64,000 bases of DNA, taken from contig NZ_SNZV01000006.1 in assembly GCF_004364125.1 (NCBI RefSeq), forward strand, positions 348,674-412,673, in the 5' to 3' direction. The DNA comes from Sphingobacterium paludis. GTDB taxonomy: Bacteria > Bacteroidota > Bacteroidia > Sphingobacteriales > Sphingobacteriaceae. The stretch's first letter is position 1. Each line of letters starts with the position of its first letter. Position numbers and translations under genes: made by a program. Under the pieces are notes generated by a model. It had not been told where the DNA came from. It ran no database searches and saw only the letters and a program-made list of their open reading frames with translations. Shown here piece after piece: positions 1 to 8,700 of the stretch.

Positions 1-648
1 TCTGAGCACCGCGAGGTTTACAAAAAACAATCCGGTGGTCGTGGTAAATTTGCAGATATCAAAGTTGTGGTATCCCCTATCGACGAAGATTATGACACAT
101 CGAAATCTGCACTTCAATTTGTGAACGAAATCGTGGGTGGTGCTATTCCAAAAGAATACATCCCTTCTGTACAAAAAGGTTTCGAAAGCTCATTGAAAAA
201 TGGCGTGTTGGCTGGTTACCCGCTATCCGGCATGAAAGTTCGTTTGATTGATGGATCATTCCACGCAGTCGATTCAGACTCTCTATCGTTCGAATTGGCA
301 GCTAAAATGGCTTACCGTGAGGCATTGCCGAAATGTACCCCAGTATTGATGGAGCCTATCATGAAAGTGGAAGTGTTAACACCAGAAGAAAACATGGGTG
401 ATGTTATGGGCGACTTAAACCGTCGTCGTGGTCAGATGCAAGGTCTTGATTCACGTAACGGAGCACAAGTTATCAAAGCCTTGGTACCACTTTCTGAAAT
501 GTTTGGTTACGTAACACAATTACGTACGATCACTTCGGGCCGTGCGACATCAACCATGGAATTTGATCATTACGAAGAAGCACCACGTAACGTTGCTGAC
601 GATGTAATCGCAAAATCAAAAGGCAGAGTTAAAGGATCTGTAGAATAA
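1..648 (+). CDS. fusA: Elongation factor G, C-terminal part (5' end outside window)
   Basis: Translation elongation factor G is the GTPase that moves tRNA and mRNA through the ribosome after peptide transfer. Only the last 215 residues are present; the frame is open from the first base, so the gene is cut by the window edge and is not a pseudogene. The visible part covers domain IV ([13 protein letters not shown] near its start) and domain V ([18 protein letters not shown], then the RRGQMQG and [16 protein letters not shown] segments typical of EF-G). The next gene, 72 bases downstream on the same strand, is rpsJ, matching the rpsL-rpsG-fusA-rpsJ order of bacterial str operons. GTPase motifs lie outside the window. 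Confidence 0.97.
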   Translation, partial: SEHREVYKKQSGGRGKFADIKVVVSPIDEDYDTSKSALQFVNEIVGGAIPKEYIPSVQKGFESSLKNGVLAGYPLSGMKVRLIDGSFHAVDSDSLSFELAAKMAYREALPKCTPVLMEPIMKVEVLTPEENMGDVMGDLNRRRGQMQGLDSRNGAQVIKALVPLSEMFGYVTQLRTITSGRATSTMEFDHYEEAPRNVADDVIAKSKGRVKGSVE

Positions 649-667
649 TCCTTATCTAAAATAAACC

Positions 668-701
668 GACCTCCTGTTGTGAATAGCTCTAACGGGAGGT
701 C
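668..701 (+). promoter_or_regulatory. Hairpin in the fusA-rpsJ gap
   Basis: An 11-base stem (668-678 against 691-701, one G-U pair) closes a 12-base loop. No T-run follows, so a simple intrinsic terminator is unlikely. It could be an mRNA-processing or protein-binding site setting the fusA to rpsJ ratio; the function is inference. Confidence 0.5.
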
Positions 702-720
702 ATCTTAAAAACAAATAAAA

Positions 721-1026
721 ATGAGCCAAAGAATCAGAATTAAATTGAAATCTTACGATTACAATTTGGTTGACAAGTCAGCTGAGAAAATCGTAAAAAC
801 AGTAAAACCTACAGGTGCAGTAGTTAGTGGTCCTATTCCATTACCTACGGAGAAAAAAATCTATACCGTTTTACGTTCACCACACGTTAACAAAAAAGCA
901 CGTGAGCAATTCCAATTGTGTGCTTATAAGAGATTGTTGGATATCTATTCATCAAACTCAAAAACTGTTGATGCCTTGATGAAACTTGAATTGCCTTCAG
1001 GCGTTGAAGTTGAAATCAAAGTGTGA
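721..1026 (+). CDS. rpsJ: 30S ribosomal protein S10
   Basis: S10 is a small-subunit ribosomal protein of the 30S head and also the NusE partner in transcription antitermination. The 101-residue product starts [20 protein letters not shown] and contains GPIPLPT and [13 protein letters not shown], the conserved S10 blocks; its length is normal for the family. It follows fusA by 72 bases with a hairpin in between. A strong terminator follows after 23 bases and the next gene is on the other strand, so rpsJ ends its transcript here. In many bacteria S10 instead leads straight into rplC. Confidence 0.98.
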   Translation: MSQRIRIKLKSYDYNLVDKSAEKIVKTVKPTGAVVSGPIPLPTEKKIYTVLRSPHVNKKAREQFQLCAYKRLLDIYSSNSKTVDALMKLELPSGVEVEIKV

Positions 1027-1049
1027 TAGATTTCAAGTACTGAAAAAAT

Positions 1050-1080
1050 AAAAGAGGCTACCGAATCGGTAGCCTCTTTT
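1050..1080. terminator. Terminator between rpsJ and the convergent outer-membrane protein gene
   Basis: A perfect 14-base stem (1050-1063 with 1067-1080) has a 3-base AAT loop. The A and T ends of the stem supply a U-tract in either direction, so it can serve both convergent genes. Confidence 0.85.
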
Positions 1081-1099
1081 GCATGCTGGTATCTTGTGC

Positions 1100-1732
1100 C
1101 TAGAATTGGAAACCAACGCCAAACGACAATACGCGGTTGGATCTTTTGTTTTCAGTGTTATAAAGGCTCGTCAACCCGAGTCCATAACCGGCATTAATTA
1201 AAAATCCGTTTGATAACTTGTAACCCGCCATAAAATTGGCACCAGCGTCAATGACTTTCATTTCATCATCAGCACCGCCGAAGTTAATATCTGTTTCGAT
1301 ATCTCCAGAACCGAACTCCGTCTCTCCACGATTTTTTTCCTTACCGCTTACATTAAAGCCAATATAAGGTCCAGCACCTAAAAAAACATTTCCTGATCCC
1401 GCAGGAATCCAGTACACCGCATTAACAGGAATTTCGATTGACATCGTATTGATGGTATTGGTACCGTCAAAACCTGCTATGCTTCCACTTAATTTGCTAC
1501 CTTTCCCTTGTAAAGATACGCCGGGTTGTATAGAGAATTGTGGCGCTACTGGTAAGTCCGCAAAACCGGTCACGTAAAATGACGGATTCATTTTCTGTAA
1601 ATCGCTATAGCCAGAACTTAAACCACTATACTTACCTAAGTTCAAACCTGCTTTTAGACCCCAGCTCGTTTGAGCTTGTGCGCCTGCAGCTAATAATAAT
1701 GCTGCTCCTAAAGAAAGTAAAATCTTTTTCAT
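1100..1732 (-). CDS. Secreted outer-membrane beta-barrel protein (porin family)
   Basis: The product has 210 residues from the chosen ATG: MKKILLSLGAALLLAAGAQA is a clear Sec signal peptide, and 13 extra residues encoded upstream would precede it and are not expected. The mature part alternates short beta-strands rich in Gly and aromatic residues (WGLKAGLNLGKYSG, FSIQPGVSLQGKGSK, GNVFLGAGPYIGFNVSG, FLINAGYGLGLTSLYN) and ends in Phe (SFGVGFQF), as outer-membrane barrels do. This matches the broad PorT/OmpA-like barrel group common in Bacteroidota. The exact role, such as adhesion, transport or envelope stability, cannot be told. It stands alone between rpsJ, convergent, and the divergent tRNA-Cys unit. 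Confidence 0.8.
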   Translation of the reverse strand: MKKILLSLGAALLLAAGAQAQTSWGLKAGLNLGKYSGLSSGYSDLQKMNPSFYVTGFADLPVAPQFSIQPGVSLQGKGSKLSGSIAGFDGTNTINTMSIEIPVNAVYWIPAGSGNVFLGAGPYIGFNVSGKEKNRGETEFGSGDIETDINFGGADDEMKVIDAGANFMAGYKLSNGFLINAGYGLGLTSLYNTENKRSNRVLSFGVGFQF

Positions 1733-1932
1733 ACTCTTTATTTTTGTTTTACAAGGGTGGTATTGCAACATTCAGACCAAAAATAAACAAGCACTTGAAA
1801 ACAGTATTTATACAACTGATTATAAGCAGCTTAATTACTTTACAAAACCGATTACCATCCCGTAATAATAGCCGTAAACCTATGGCCCGGTTACGCACAA
1901 AAAAATATGTAGAGAAACTTTTAAAATAAGCG

Positions 1933-1963
1933 TTGTAAATATGAAAACTAAAGTTTATTTTTG
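1933..1963 (+). promoter_or_regulatory. Bacteroidota-type promoter for tRNA-Cys
   Basis: TTG at 1933-1935 and TATTTTTG at 1956-1963 are spaced by 20 bases, matching the TTG-N19/20-TAnnTTTG consensus of this phylum. The tRNA starts 21 bases after the -7 box. Confidence 0.75.
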
Positions 1964-1983
1964 CATTCCCTTAGGGGATAAAG

Positions 1984-2054
1984 GGTCGGATGGCCGAGTG
2001 GCTAGGCTGAGGTCTGCAAAACCTCCTACAGCGGTTCGAATCCGCTTCCGACCT
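1984..2054 (+). tRNA. tRNA-Cys (anticodon GCA)
   Basis: The 71-base cloverleaf has a perfect 7-bp acceptor stem (1984-1990 with 2047-2053), an anticodon stem GAGGT/ACCTC around the loop CTGCAAA, a GGTTCGAAT T-loop region and discriminator U, as expected for tRNA-Cys. CCA is not encoded. No terminator separates it from the small gene 29 bases downstream. Confidence 0.95.
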
Positions 2055-2083
2055 CGTTTTATTGACAATAAAAAGACACAACA

Positions 2084-2263
2084 ATGGGAGTTACACGTTT
2101 AAAAAGAAAAGATAGAAGAAATAAAACTGTTTCACGTGTGGAAGTTCAGTTTTTGAAATTAGGCCGCAATATTGAGCTAGGTTCGAAAAGCCAAATGCCA
2201 AAGAAAAGCCAAATCACGAAGAACAACGAAATTTTGAATGCACTAGCTACCGACGCTAAGTAA
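2084..2263 (+). CDS. Small basic conserved hypothetical protein, 59 residues
   Basis: The protein begins MGVTRLKRKDRRNKTVSRVE and is very rich in Lys and Arg, with a second basic patch at GSKSQMPKKSQITKNNE. It resembles a short conserved Bacteroidota protein of unknown function; the charge would suit RNA or ribosome binding, which is inference. It begins 29 bases after the tRNA-Cys gene with no terminator or obvious promoter between, so tRNA and mRNA are probably made as one transcript and separated by tRNA 3' processing. A terminator follows 19 bases after the stop. No signal peptide or membrane segment is present. Confidence 0.75.
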   Translation: MGVTRLKRKDRRNKTVSRVEVQFLKLGRNIELGSKSQMPKKSQITKNNEILNALATDAK

Positions 2264-2282
2264 GGCTATTCAAGAAAGAGAT

Positions 2283-2314
2283 AAAAAAGGAGAACGGAAA
2301 TGTTCTCCTTTTTT
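2283..2314. terminator. Bidirectional terminator between the small basic protein gene and cutC
   Basis: A 13-base perfect stem (2283-2295 with 2302-2314), A-rich on one side and T-rich on the other, has a 6-base loop. It lies between two convergent genes and can act for both. Confidence 0.85.
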
Positions 2315-2315
2315 A

Positions 2316-3068
2316 TTAATGTGCCTCCAAGAGCTCTTTCAACGCTTTTACTAGCTCGCGCGAGGTCTGCCAAGTGGGTTCATTCATCCCATCCAGAGCG
2401 TCAGATTCGAAAGCCATACGCGATTTGACCGAAATCTTTGCGGAGCTATGCACCGACTTTGCGCCCGTCTTCCGTATAAGGTCTATTATATTGCTAGCAT
2501 TCACTCCAGCCCCGGGCATAATTTCGATCCGGCCATCGGCTTGTACTATCAGTTCGCGAAGTAATTCTTGCCCCTCATCTGCGGTGTTTCTCAATCCGGA
2601 AGTCAAGATCCGATCAAAGCCAAGTGCAATCACATCTTCCAAAGCTTCAGTGGGGTTTTGCGTGCGGTCGAAAGCGCGGTGAAATACCACCGTCATCGGT
2701 TTCGCCAAAGCGACGAGCGCCGCATTGCGCGCATGATCTACGCCACCATCCGGGGAAAGAATCCCGAACACCACGCCGTTGCAGCCGGCCTGCTTGCAAA
2801 AGCTGATATCCATTTTCATTTCTTCAAACTCCTCATCGCTATATACGAAATCACCCCCTCGTGGACGTATTAGTACATGCATACCAATATGCAAAAGGTG
2901 TCGGGCACGTGCTATCTGTCCGTAGGAAGGCGTGATACCCCCATTCTCTAAATTTTGGCAAAACTCCACACGACTCGCTCCCCCAAGTTGCGCCTGCAGG
3001 GCGGAGTATGATGAGTTGGAACAAATCTCTAATTTGATCCCGTTTATTTCTTTTTCTATGACATCCAT
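2316..3068 (-). CDS. cutC: CutC family protein
   Basis: The 250-residue TIM-barrel protein has the CutC family signatures: LEICSNSSYSALQAQLGGASRVEFC near the N-terminus, HVLIRPRGGDFVYS, VVFGILSPDGGVD, TVVFHRAFD, RILTSGL, and IMPGAGVNASNI followed by VHSSAK. The family is named for copper homeostasis from early E. coli genetics, but its biochemical role is unsettled and it is cytosolic. It is normal in length. The neighbours give no metal-related context: a convergent small protein on one side and a divergent unknown gene on the other. The family call is secure, the physiological role is not. Confidence 0.93.
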   Translation of the reverse strand: MDVIEKEINGIKLEICSNSSYSALQAQLGGASRVEFCQNLENGGITPSYGQIARARHLLHIGMHVLIRPRGGDFVYSDEEFEEMKMDISFCKQAGCNGVVFGILSPDGGVDHARNAALVALAKPMTVVFHRAFDRTQNPTEALEDVIALGFDRILTSGLRNTADEGQELLRELIVQADGRIEIMPGAGVNASNIIDLIRKTGAKSVHSSAKISVKSRMAFESDALDGMNEPTWQTSRELVKALKELLEAH

Positions 3069-3251
3069 AGAACAAATTTGCCAATTTTCCCGAGGCTACG
3101 CAGCGATACAGCTGGGAGTTTTTATCGAATTATGATAACAACCAATAGATCAGTACGTTATTTTAATAAAAACAAAACTATTTGAATCCTTGCCTTGTTA
3201 TAACAACTCGTGCTAAACCGTATAAAGTGAAATCTTTAATCGTTATTCGTC

Positions 3252-3647
3252 ATGACAATAATATCTAGAGAAATCGAAATCCAAGACAAGCTATCCAATA
3301 TCTTTGAGGAGCTTATGGACCGTAAAGAACTTATCCACGATGAATTGGTACAATCGCGGCAGAGTTATACACAGATATGTGACAAGCATATTTTTTCAGG
3401 CTTTTCCTCGGAAACAGAATGGATAAACGCCACGGAGCATCACGAGCAAAAGTTTCGGGAGTATGATGTACACTGCTATCTTGTAGACGTCTTGTCAGAC
3501 TACAGGGATATTGAAGGGTATTTTCCGGAGTATATCGATATGCTAGCTAACGTAGAAACGATTATGCTAAGGTTTGCGCGTGAGGAGCAATACGAGATTT
3601 CGGCCATTATTAAGCTTTGGTTGGGCAAGCTCATCAAATCGCTCTAG
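3252..3647 (+). CDS. Unrecognised soluble protein, 131 residues
   Basis: I do not recognise this protein. It is acidic and mostly helical by appearance, with no signal peptide, membrane segment, Cys pair or known motif. The N-terminal stretch EIQDKLSNIFEELMDRKELIHDELVQ is long, charged and amphipathic; the middle is rich in Tyr, His and Glu, and the end (EEQYEISAIIKLWLGKLIKSL) is again helical. It stands alone with about 180 bases of AT-rich upstream sequence, divergent from cutC, and ends before a hairpin shared with the convergent TonB gene. The single open frame with ordinary codons supports a real gene. Confidence 0.65.
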   Translation: MTIISREIEIQDKLSNIFEELMDRKELIHDELVQSRQSYTQICDKHIFSGFSSETEWINATEHHEQKFREYDVHCYLVDVLSDYRDIEGYFPEYIDMLANVETIMLRFAREEQYEISAIIKLWLGKLIKSL

Positions 3648-3656
3648 AAAAGGCAT

Positions 3657-3682
3657 GCATGAACGAGAACGTTCGTTCATGC
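3657..3682. terminator. Hairpin between convergent genes
   Basis: A 10-bp perfect stem (3657-3666 with 3673-3682) has a 6-base loop and few T residues after it. It lies between the ends of two convergent genes, so it may stop transcription or protect mRNA ends. Confidence 0.5.
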
Positions 3683-3690
3683 TTATACGA

Positions 3691-4563
3691 TCACATGGTG
3701 CTTAACGTTATAGGAAGCGTATATTGAACGCGTACCTGCCGCCCATTTTGTATACCCGGAGACCATTTTTTAGCACTTTTTAATATCCTGACAGCTTCTT
3801 GCCCGGTGCCAAAGCCAAGGTCGCGTAAAACTTTTATATCTGTTAGACTCCCATCACGCTCCACTACGAAAGAGACCAGTACACTGCCTTTTATGCCTTG
3901 CTGTAAGGCGGCATCAGGATAGACATAATGCTTACCAACCCATTGCACGAACGCTTTCATACCCCCAGGTGGCTCAGGCATAACTTCAACAGCGATAAAA
4001 GCTGCGTTGCCATCGGCAGATCCCGTTGTCTCGCCGGATGCTGTACCAGTCATCGCACCTTCTTGCTTCGTTGGTCCAAACTCGCCGTTAGCAAGATAAG
4101 TCCCTCCTTCCACCTTTTTCAAGGTGATACGCGCAGTCATCTTATCTTTCATCTCGTCTTGCGTGGCCATTTCCTCCGTCGCGTGATGTGCGCTCGTTAC
4201 GATAGGCTCGACAGCACGGATCAGATCGATCGCTGGTGGATCGTGCGCAATCTGTTGGATGGGCTTGGCTTCCGGTATCAGCAACTCCTCTTCTTTCGGC
4301 AGATCAGGAACTTTTAAATCATCATCCAAAATCACGGCTGTCTCCTGATAGGTCACGGTAGGAAGAACTGCCTTGGGCATATGGTCGTAGGCAAATTTAG
4401 CACCTACTAGCACAATGACAACTCCGCTAACGATAAACAGGGCTCGGTTGGTAGCGAGCGCCGCATTCCTTCGTAGATCATAAGCACCGTACATACGATT
4501 TCGGGATGAGAATACTACATCCAACCATTCCTTTTCATAGATATCTAATTTGTTCGTCCACAT
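3691..4563 (-). CDS. Energy transducer TonB family protein
   Basis: The TonB protein passes proton-motive energy from an ExbB/ExbD complex to outer-membrane receptors such as SusC. The 290-residue protein has a cytosolic N-terminus with the Bacteroidota motif SSRNRMYGAYDLRR (residues 19-32), one membrane segment at about 41-58, a variable Pro/Glu-rich periplasmic linker, and a C-terminal TonB domain (about 200-290) with HYVYPDAALQQGIKGSVLVSFVVERDG split across its first strands, then AVRILKSAKKWSPGIQNG and VRVQYTLPI. The exbB and exbD genes are not adjacent. It is a single gene ahead of a 150-base gap from tsaD. Which receptor it serves cannot be told. Confidence 0.92.
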   Translation of the reverse strand: MWTNKLDIYEKEWLDVVFSSRNRMYGAYDLRRNAALATNRALFIVSGVVIVLVGAKFAYDHMPKAVLPTVTYQETAVILDDDLKVPDLPKEEELLIPEAKPIQQIAHDPPAIDLIRAVEPIVTSAHHATEEMATQDEMKDKMTARITLKKVEGGTYLANGEFGPTKQEGAMTGTASGETTGSADGNAAFIAVEVMPEPPGGMKAFVQWVGKHYVYPDAALQQGIKGSVLVSFVVERDGSLTDIKVLRDLGFGTGQEAVRILKSAKKWSPGIQNGRQVRVQYTLPITLSTM

Positions 4564-4715
4564 AGCAAGTAAATTTTAAGGTTTACATTCGTTACATACA
4601 TGATGCAAACGCCTGTTACTTTTCATAAAATTTTCTACAAAGCAGTGTGAGCCTCGAAATCAGAAAGAATAGGGGGAAGAATAGTATACGCGAAAAATAG
4701 CGGCGATAACGGCAA

Positions 4716-5717
4716 CTACACGTGCATACGCGCGAGCGGCGTCACATCTTGCGCGACAAATGATTTTTGCAGGTATTTTTGATAGCCCGCAATGGCAATC
4801 ATGGCGGCATTGTCGGTACAATACTCGAATTTCGGAATAAACACGTTCCACCCTAAACGGTCGCCCGTTTCCAATAAGGCCTTACGCAATCCCGAATTGG
4901 CCGATACCCCACCGGCGATAGCAATTCGGCTTACGCCCGTCAGCTTTGCTGCTTTTTTGAGCTTATTGAGCAAGATAGAGACGATACGCGATTGCACCGA
5001 CGCACAAACATCGGCCAGCTGTTCTTGAAGAAAGTTTGGATTTATTTTTTCCTGTGCCTGCACCATATACAAAATTGCCGTCTTCAGTCCGGAGAAACTG
5101 AAATCCAAATTTTCAATCTGCGGTTCGGGAAGTTGAAAAGCATGGGGATTACCTTCCTTTGCATATTTATCGATAAGAGGGCCACCCGGATAAGGCAGGT
5201 TTAATATCTTCGCGGTTTTATCGAAGGCTTCACCCGCCGCATCGTCCAGCGTTTGCCCGAGGAGCTCCATTTCGAAATAATCCTTCACCAACACAATTTG
5301 CGTATGCCCCCCAGATACCGTCAGGCATAGAAAAGGAAATTCAGGTTTGGGATCGTCAATAAAATGGGCTAAAATATGCGCTTGCATATGATTAACCTCT
5401 ATCAAAGGAATATTACGAGCCAGAGCAAAGGACTTCGCAAACGAGGTTCCAACAAGTAATGCACCTAAAAGTCCGGGGCCGCGCGTAAAAGCTACCGCAT
5501 CAATATCATTTTTATGTATTTTTGCCTGCACAATGGCCTGATCGACGGTTGGAATGATATGTTGTTGATGCGCACGCGAAGCAAGCTCGGGAACAACGCC
5601 CCCGTATTTTGCGTGGATTGCTTGACTAGCAATAATATTTGACTTAATTTCACCGTCTATACAAATAGAGGCTGAAGTTTCATCACAAGAGGATTCGATA
5701 CCGAGGATTATAGCCAT
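4716..5717 (-). CDS. tsaD: tRNA N6-adenosine threonylcarbamoyltransferase TsaD
   Basis: TsaD transfers the threonylcarbamoyl group to A37 of ANN-decoding tRNAs, with TsaB and TsaE, in the cytosol. The chosen ATG at 5717 gives MAIILGIESSCDETSAS, the standard family start; an in-frame upstream start would add eight unneeded residues. The metal-binding HMQAH motif is at residues 110-114, VSGGHTQ at 134-140, and the ASKH-fold signature LPYPGGPLIDK follows. The length of 333 residues is typical. It is divergent from tamB with a very short gap, and its -7 box lies at 5741-5748 inside the upstream open frame of tamB, so the two promoters probably overlap. Confidence 0.97.
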   Translation of the reverse strand: MAIILGIESSCDETSASICIDGEIKSNIIASQAIHAKYGGVVPELASRAHQQHIIPTVDQAIVQAKIHKNDIDAVAFTRGPGLLGALLVGTSFAKSFALARNIPLIEVNHMQAHILAHFIDDPKPEFPFLCLTVSGGHTQIVLVKDYFEMELLGQTLDDAAGEAFDKTAKILNLPYPGGPLIDKYAKEGNPHAFQLPEPQIENLDFSFSGLKTAILYMVQAQEKINPNFLQEQLADVCASVQSRIVSILLNKLKKAAKLTGVSRIAIAGGVSANSGLRKALLETGDRLGWNVFIPKFEYCTDNAAMIAIAGYQKYLQKSFVAQDVTPLARMHV

Positions 5718-5740
5718 TGCGCGAAGTATTAAACAGAACA

Positions 5741-5748
5741 CAAAAATA
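5741..5748 (-). promoter_or_regulatory. -7 box for tsaD
   Basis: TATTTTTG on the minus strand fits TAnnTTTG and sits 23 bases before the tsaD ATG. No clear TTG occurs at the -33 spacing, so this is a partial match. Confidence 0.4.
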
Positions 5749-5780
5749 TCAAAAAAATACTAAAAATAACGCTTGTTACC

Positions 5781-8700
5781 TTGCTTAGCATCACCTTGCT
5801 AACAGTAGGTGTGATCTTTGCGTTGCGCTACCCCTCCGTCCAAACCTATGTAAGCAAGAAAACCGCAAATTACCTTAGCGAGCAGCTGGGAACAAAAATA
5901 TCGGTCGGGAACGTGTATATAAACCCGTTCCGATCGGTAGAAATAAAAGGACTAACCGTAAACGATCGGAAAGGGAAAAAGATGCTGTATGCCAAGAGCA
6001 TAACGGCCACTTTTTCGCTGGCGAAGCTATTTAATAATGAATTTGAAGTACGAAAACTTAGCTTAGAAAACGCCTATTTCCAGTACGAGATCTATAAAGA
6101 TAGCACCAACCTCAGCTTTCTTATAAACTACTTTGCACCGAAGAAAAAAGGACCGAAAAAAAGTAAGTCGAAGCTTTCAATCAACCTGAGACAGGTTCAA
6201 CTTCACGACAACCATGTTAAATTGGTCGATCACCGCTGGTCCAGAAAGCACAACGGCCTCAACTTCAATGACCTCGATATTCAAGGCATCTCTGGATTGT
6301 TGGACGAAATCCAGTTTAACGAACAGGAGCTGCAAGCCAACATCGAGCAATTAACCTTCAACGATAAGAGCGGGTTGCATGTGCGTGAGCTCTCCGCTAA
6401 ATCGTACATATCCGCTAAAAAGATGACTTTTAAGGAGTTAACTTTACGCACAAGCCGTTCGAAAATTGGAAACTACCTGCAGTTTGAATATGATCACTTT
6501 GCCAGTTTTGAACACTTTGTCGACAGTGTGCATGTAACCGCAACCTTGGATCAGGCCTTTCTTGATTCCCGAGATATTGCATTTTTCGCTCCGGATATGT
6601 CTAAGGTTCGTTTCTTGACGACCATCCAGCAAGCCGAGCTGTGGGGAACGGTGGCCGATATAAAGGCACGATCCGTCAACCTAAAGACTGGAAAGCAAAC
6701 CGCATTCCAGGGCAATCTTCGAATCGCTGGTCTTCCCGATATTGAGCGCACGAAATTTGATTTCGATATCAAGAGGCTCGTTACCTCAGCAAACGATTTA
6801 GAAAGCTTAGTCCCCGACTTAGCGGATATGCGTAGCTTTACACTACCTGCACAACTGCATAGACTGGGCAATATAAGCTATACCGGAGATCTGGATGGCT
6901 ATTATCATAATTTTACCCTTGATGGAAAAGCCGAAACGGGTCTCGGATTGATCGACGCTAAAGCAACAGTGGCCATCCGCCCTACCCTACAATATGCAGG
7001 GCAGATCAACAGCTCGAATTTTAATATAGGAGAGCTCCTAAATGCAAAAAGCTTAGCGACAGCTGGTTTCGACTTTCAATTTGACGGCACAAGTTCCGAC
7101 AAGCTCTCCCTTCAACTTGCTGGTCAAGGACGGTTTCATAACTTTTTTTTTAAAGGGTATGAATATGATCAAATACTGTTCGAGGGGGAGATACAAGACC
7201 GGCTGTTCACCGCAACAGGCAGTATTCAGGACGAGCAGGCAAAACTGGAATTTGACGGAGAGATCGACTGGGACACGGAAACACCTATTTATACACTTTC
7301 ATCAGATATAGAGGTGCTGAACTTAAAAGACCTCCGCCTATTTACAGAAGATAGCATCGTGGTGAAGAAGTCTAATCTGCGCGCAACGATGCATGGCAAC
7401 TCCTTGAATTCGCTTAATGGCCATATCTATTCAGATCATATTCAATTTCAATCTTCCCGTGGAGAATTTGTTATGGATTATCTTGATTTTAACTCCGAGG
7501 GTGATGAACAGTCGAAACTGCTAACGTTGAAGTCGGATGTGGTCGATGGTGTATTGAATGGGCAGATCGACCTCAATACAATAGCCGCTTATTTTCGTTC
7601 GCTCGCGATGCGTTATGCGCCTGCGATCAATATTGATGCGGCACCATACAATCCGCAAAACTTCGATCTTCAGGTTACCATAAAATCTTTTGATGCCGTA
7701 TCCGCACTCTTTGACCCGAACTTACGGTTGGAAGATGGCGCGAATTTAAAAGCTACCTTTTCATCAGCCGATTACACGGCAAACTTCAGCGCGTTTAGTC
7801 CTGTAGTATCTTATAAGGGTTTGAAAATAACTAATCTTGCCTTGTCGGAACAGGCGGATGATAAAGCCTTCTCGCTATCGGTCTACGCCGATAGACTCAG
7901 TATGTCAGACTCGGCTTATGTGGAGCATGTTAGTATGCATAATACGTTGGCTAATGATAGCTTACATTTCAAGATGACACTCTCCGAGAACGATCGCGCC
8001 AACTATCTAAATCTAAACGGAAACATCCACTTTGCGCAGAATAAGCCCGCATACATAAAATTCGATAGATCAGAAATAGTCTTGAATAGGGAGCAATGGA
8101 CCATCAATGAAGACGCTGATCTACGGGTATCCAAAGGCAAGTTTTACTTGAACAACCTCTTGATCATACGTGATAAACAGCAGATCAGTCTAAACGGCAT
8201 ACTGTCTGACGATGATGCCGATCGTTTAGATATAGCCTTTAGCGACTTCAGTTTATCATCCTTAGCGGGTGTTACCAAGCCAATGGGCATAGAATTGCAG
8301 GGCAGCATGAGCGGTGACGTGCATGTACAATCGGTGTTCAAGAAGCCTACCTTATCCACGGACATCAATACAACGCCAATCATCTTCAATAACCTTCCTA
8401 TCGGCACCCTAAACATTCGCGCAGATTTTGATCCAGCAAGTGGACTTATGCTGTTGAGCTCCAAATTGCAGGATATCGATGGACGAGGGATAGATCTAGC
8501 CGGTACCTACGATTTAAAATCATCTCAAAACGCCTTGCGCTTGCGCGGAAAAATCAACGATTTGGATATTGGTATTTTACAGCCCTTTTTAAAAAATCTG
8601 GTCTCCAATGTATACGGGAAACTGAGCGGAGACCTGACGATTGAAGGCACCATAAGGCATCCAAAAATTAACGGCAGCTCAACGATACCCGAAGCCTCAT

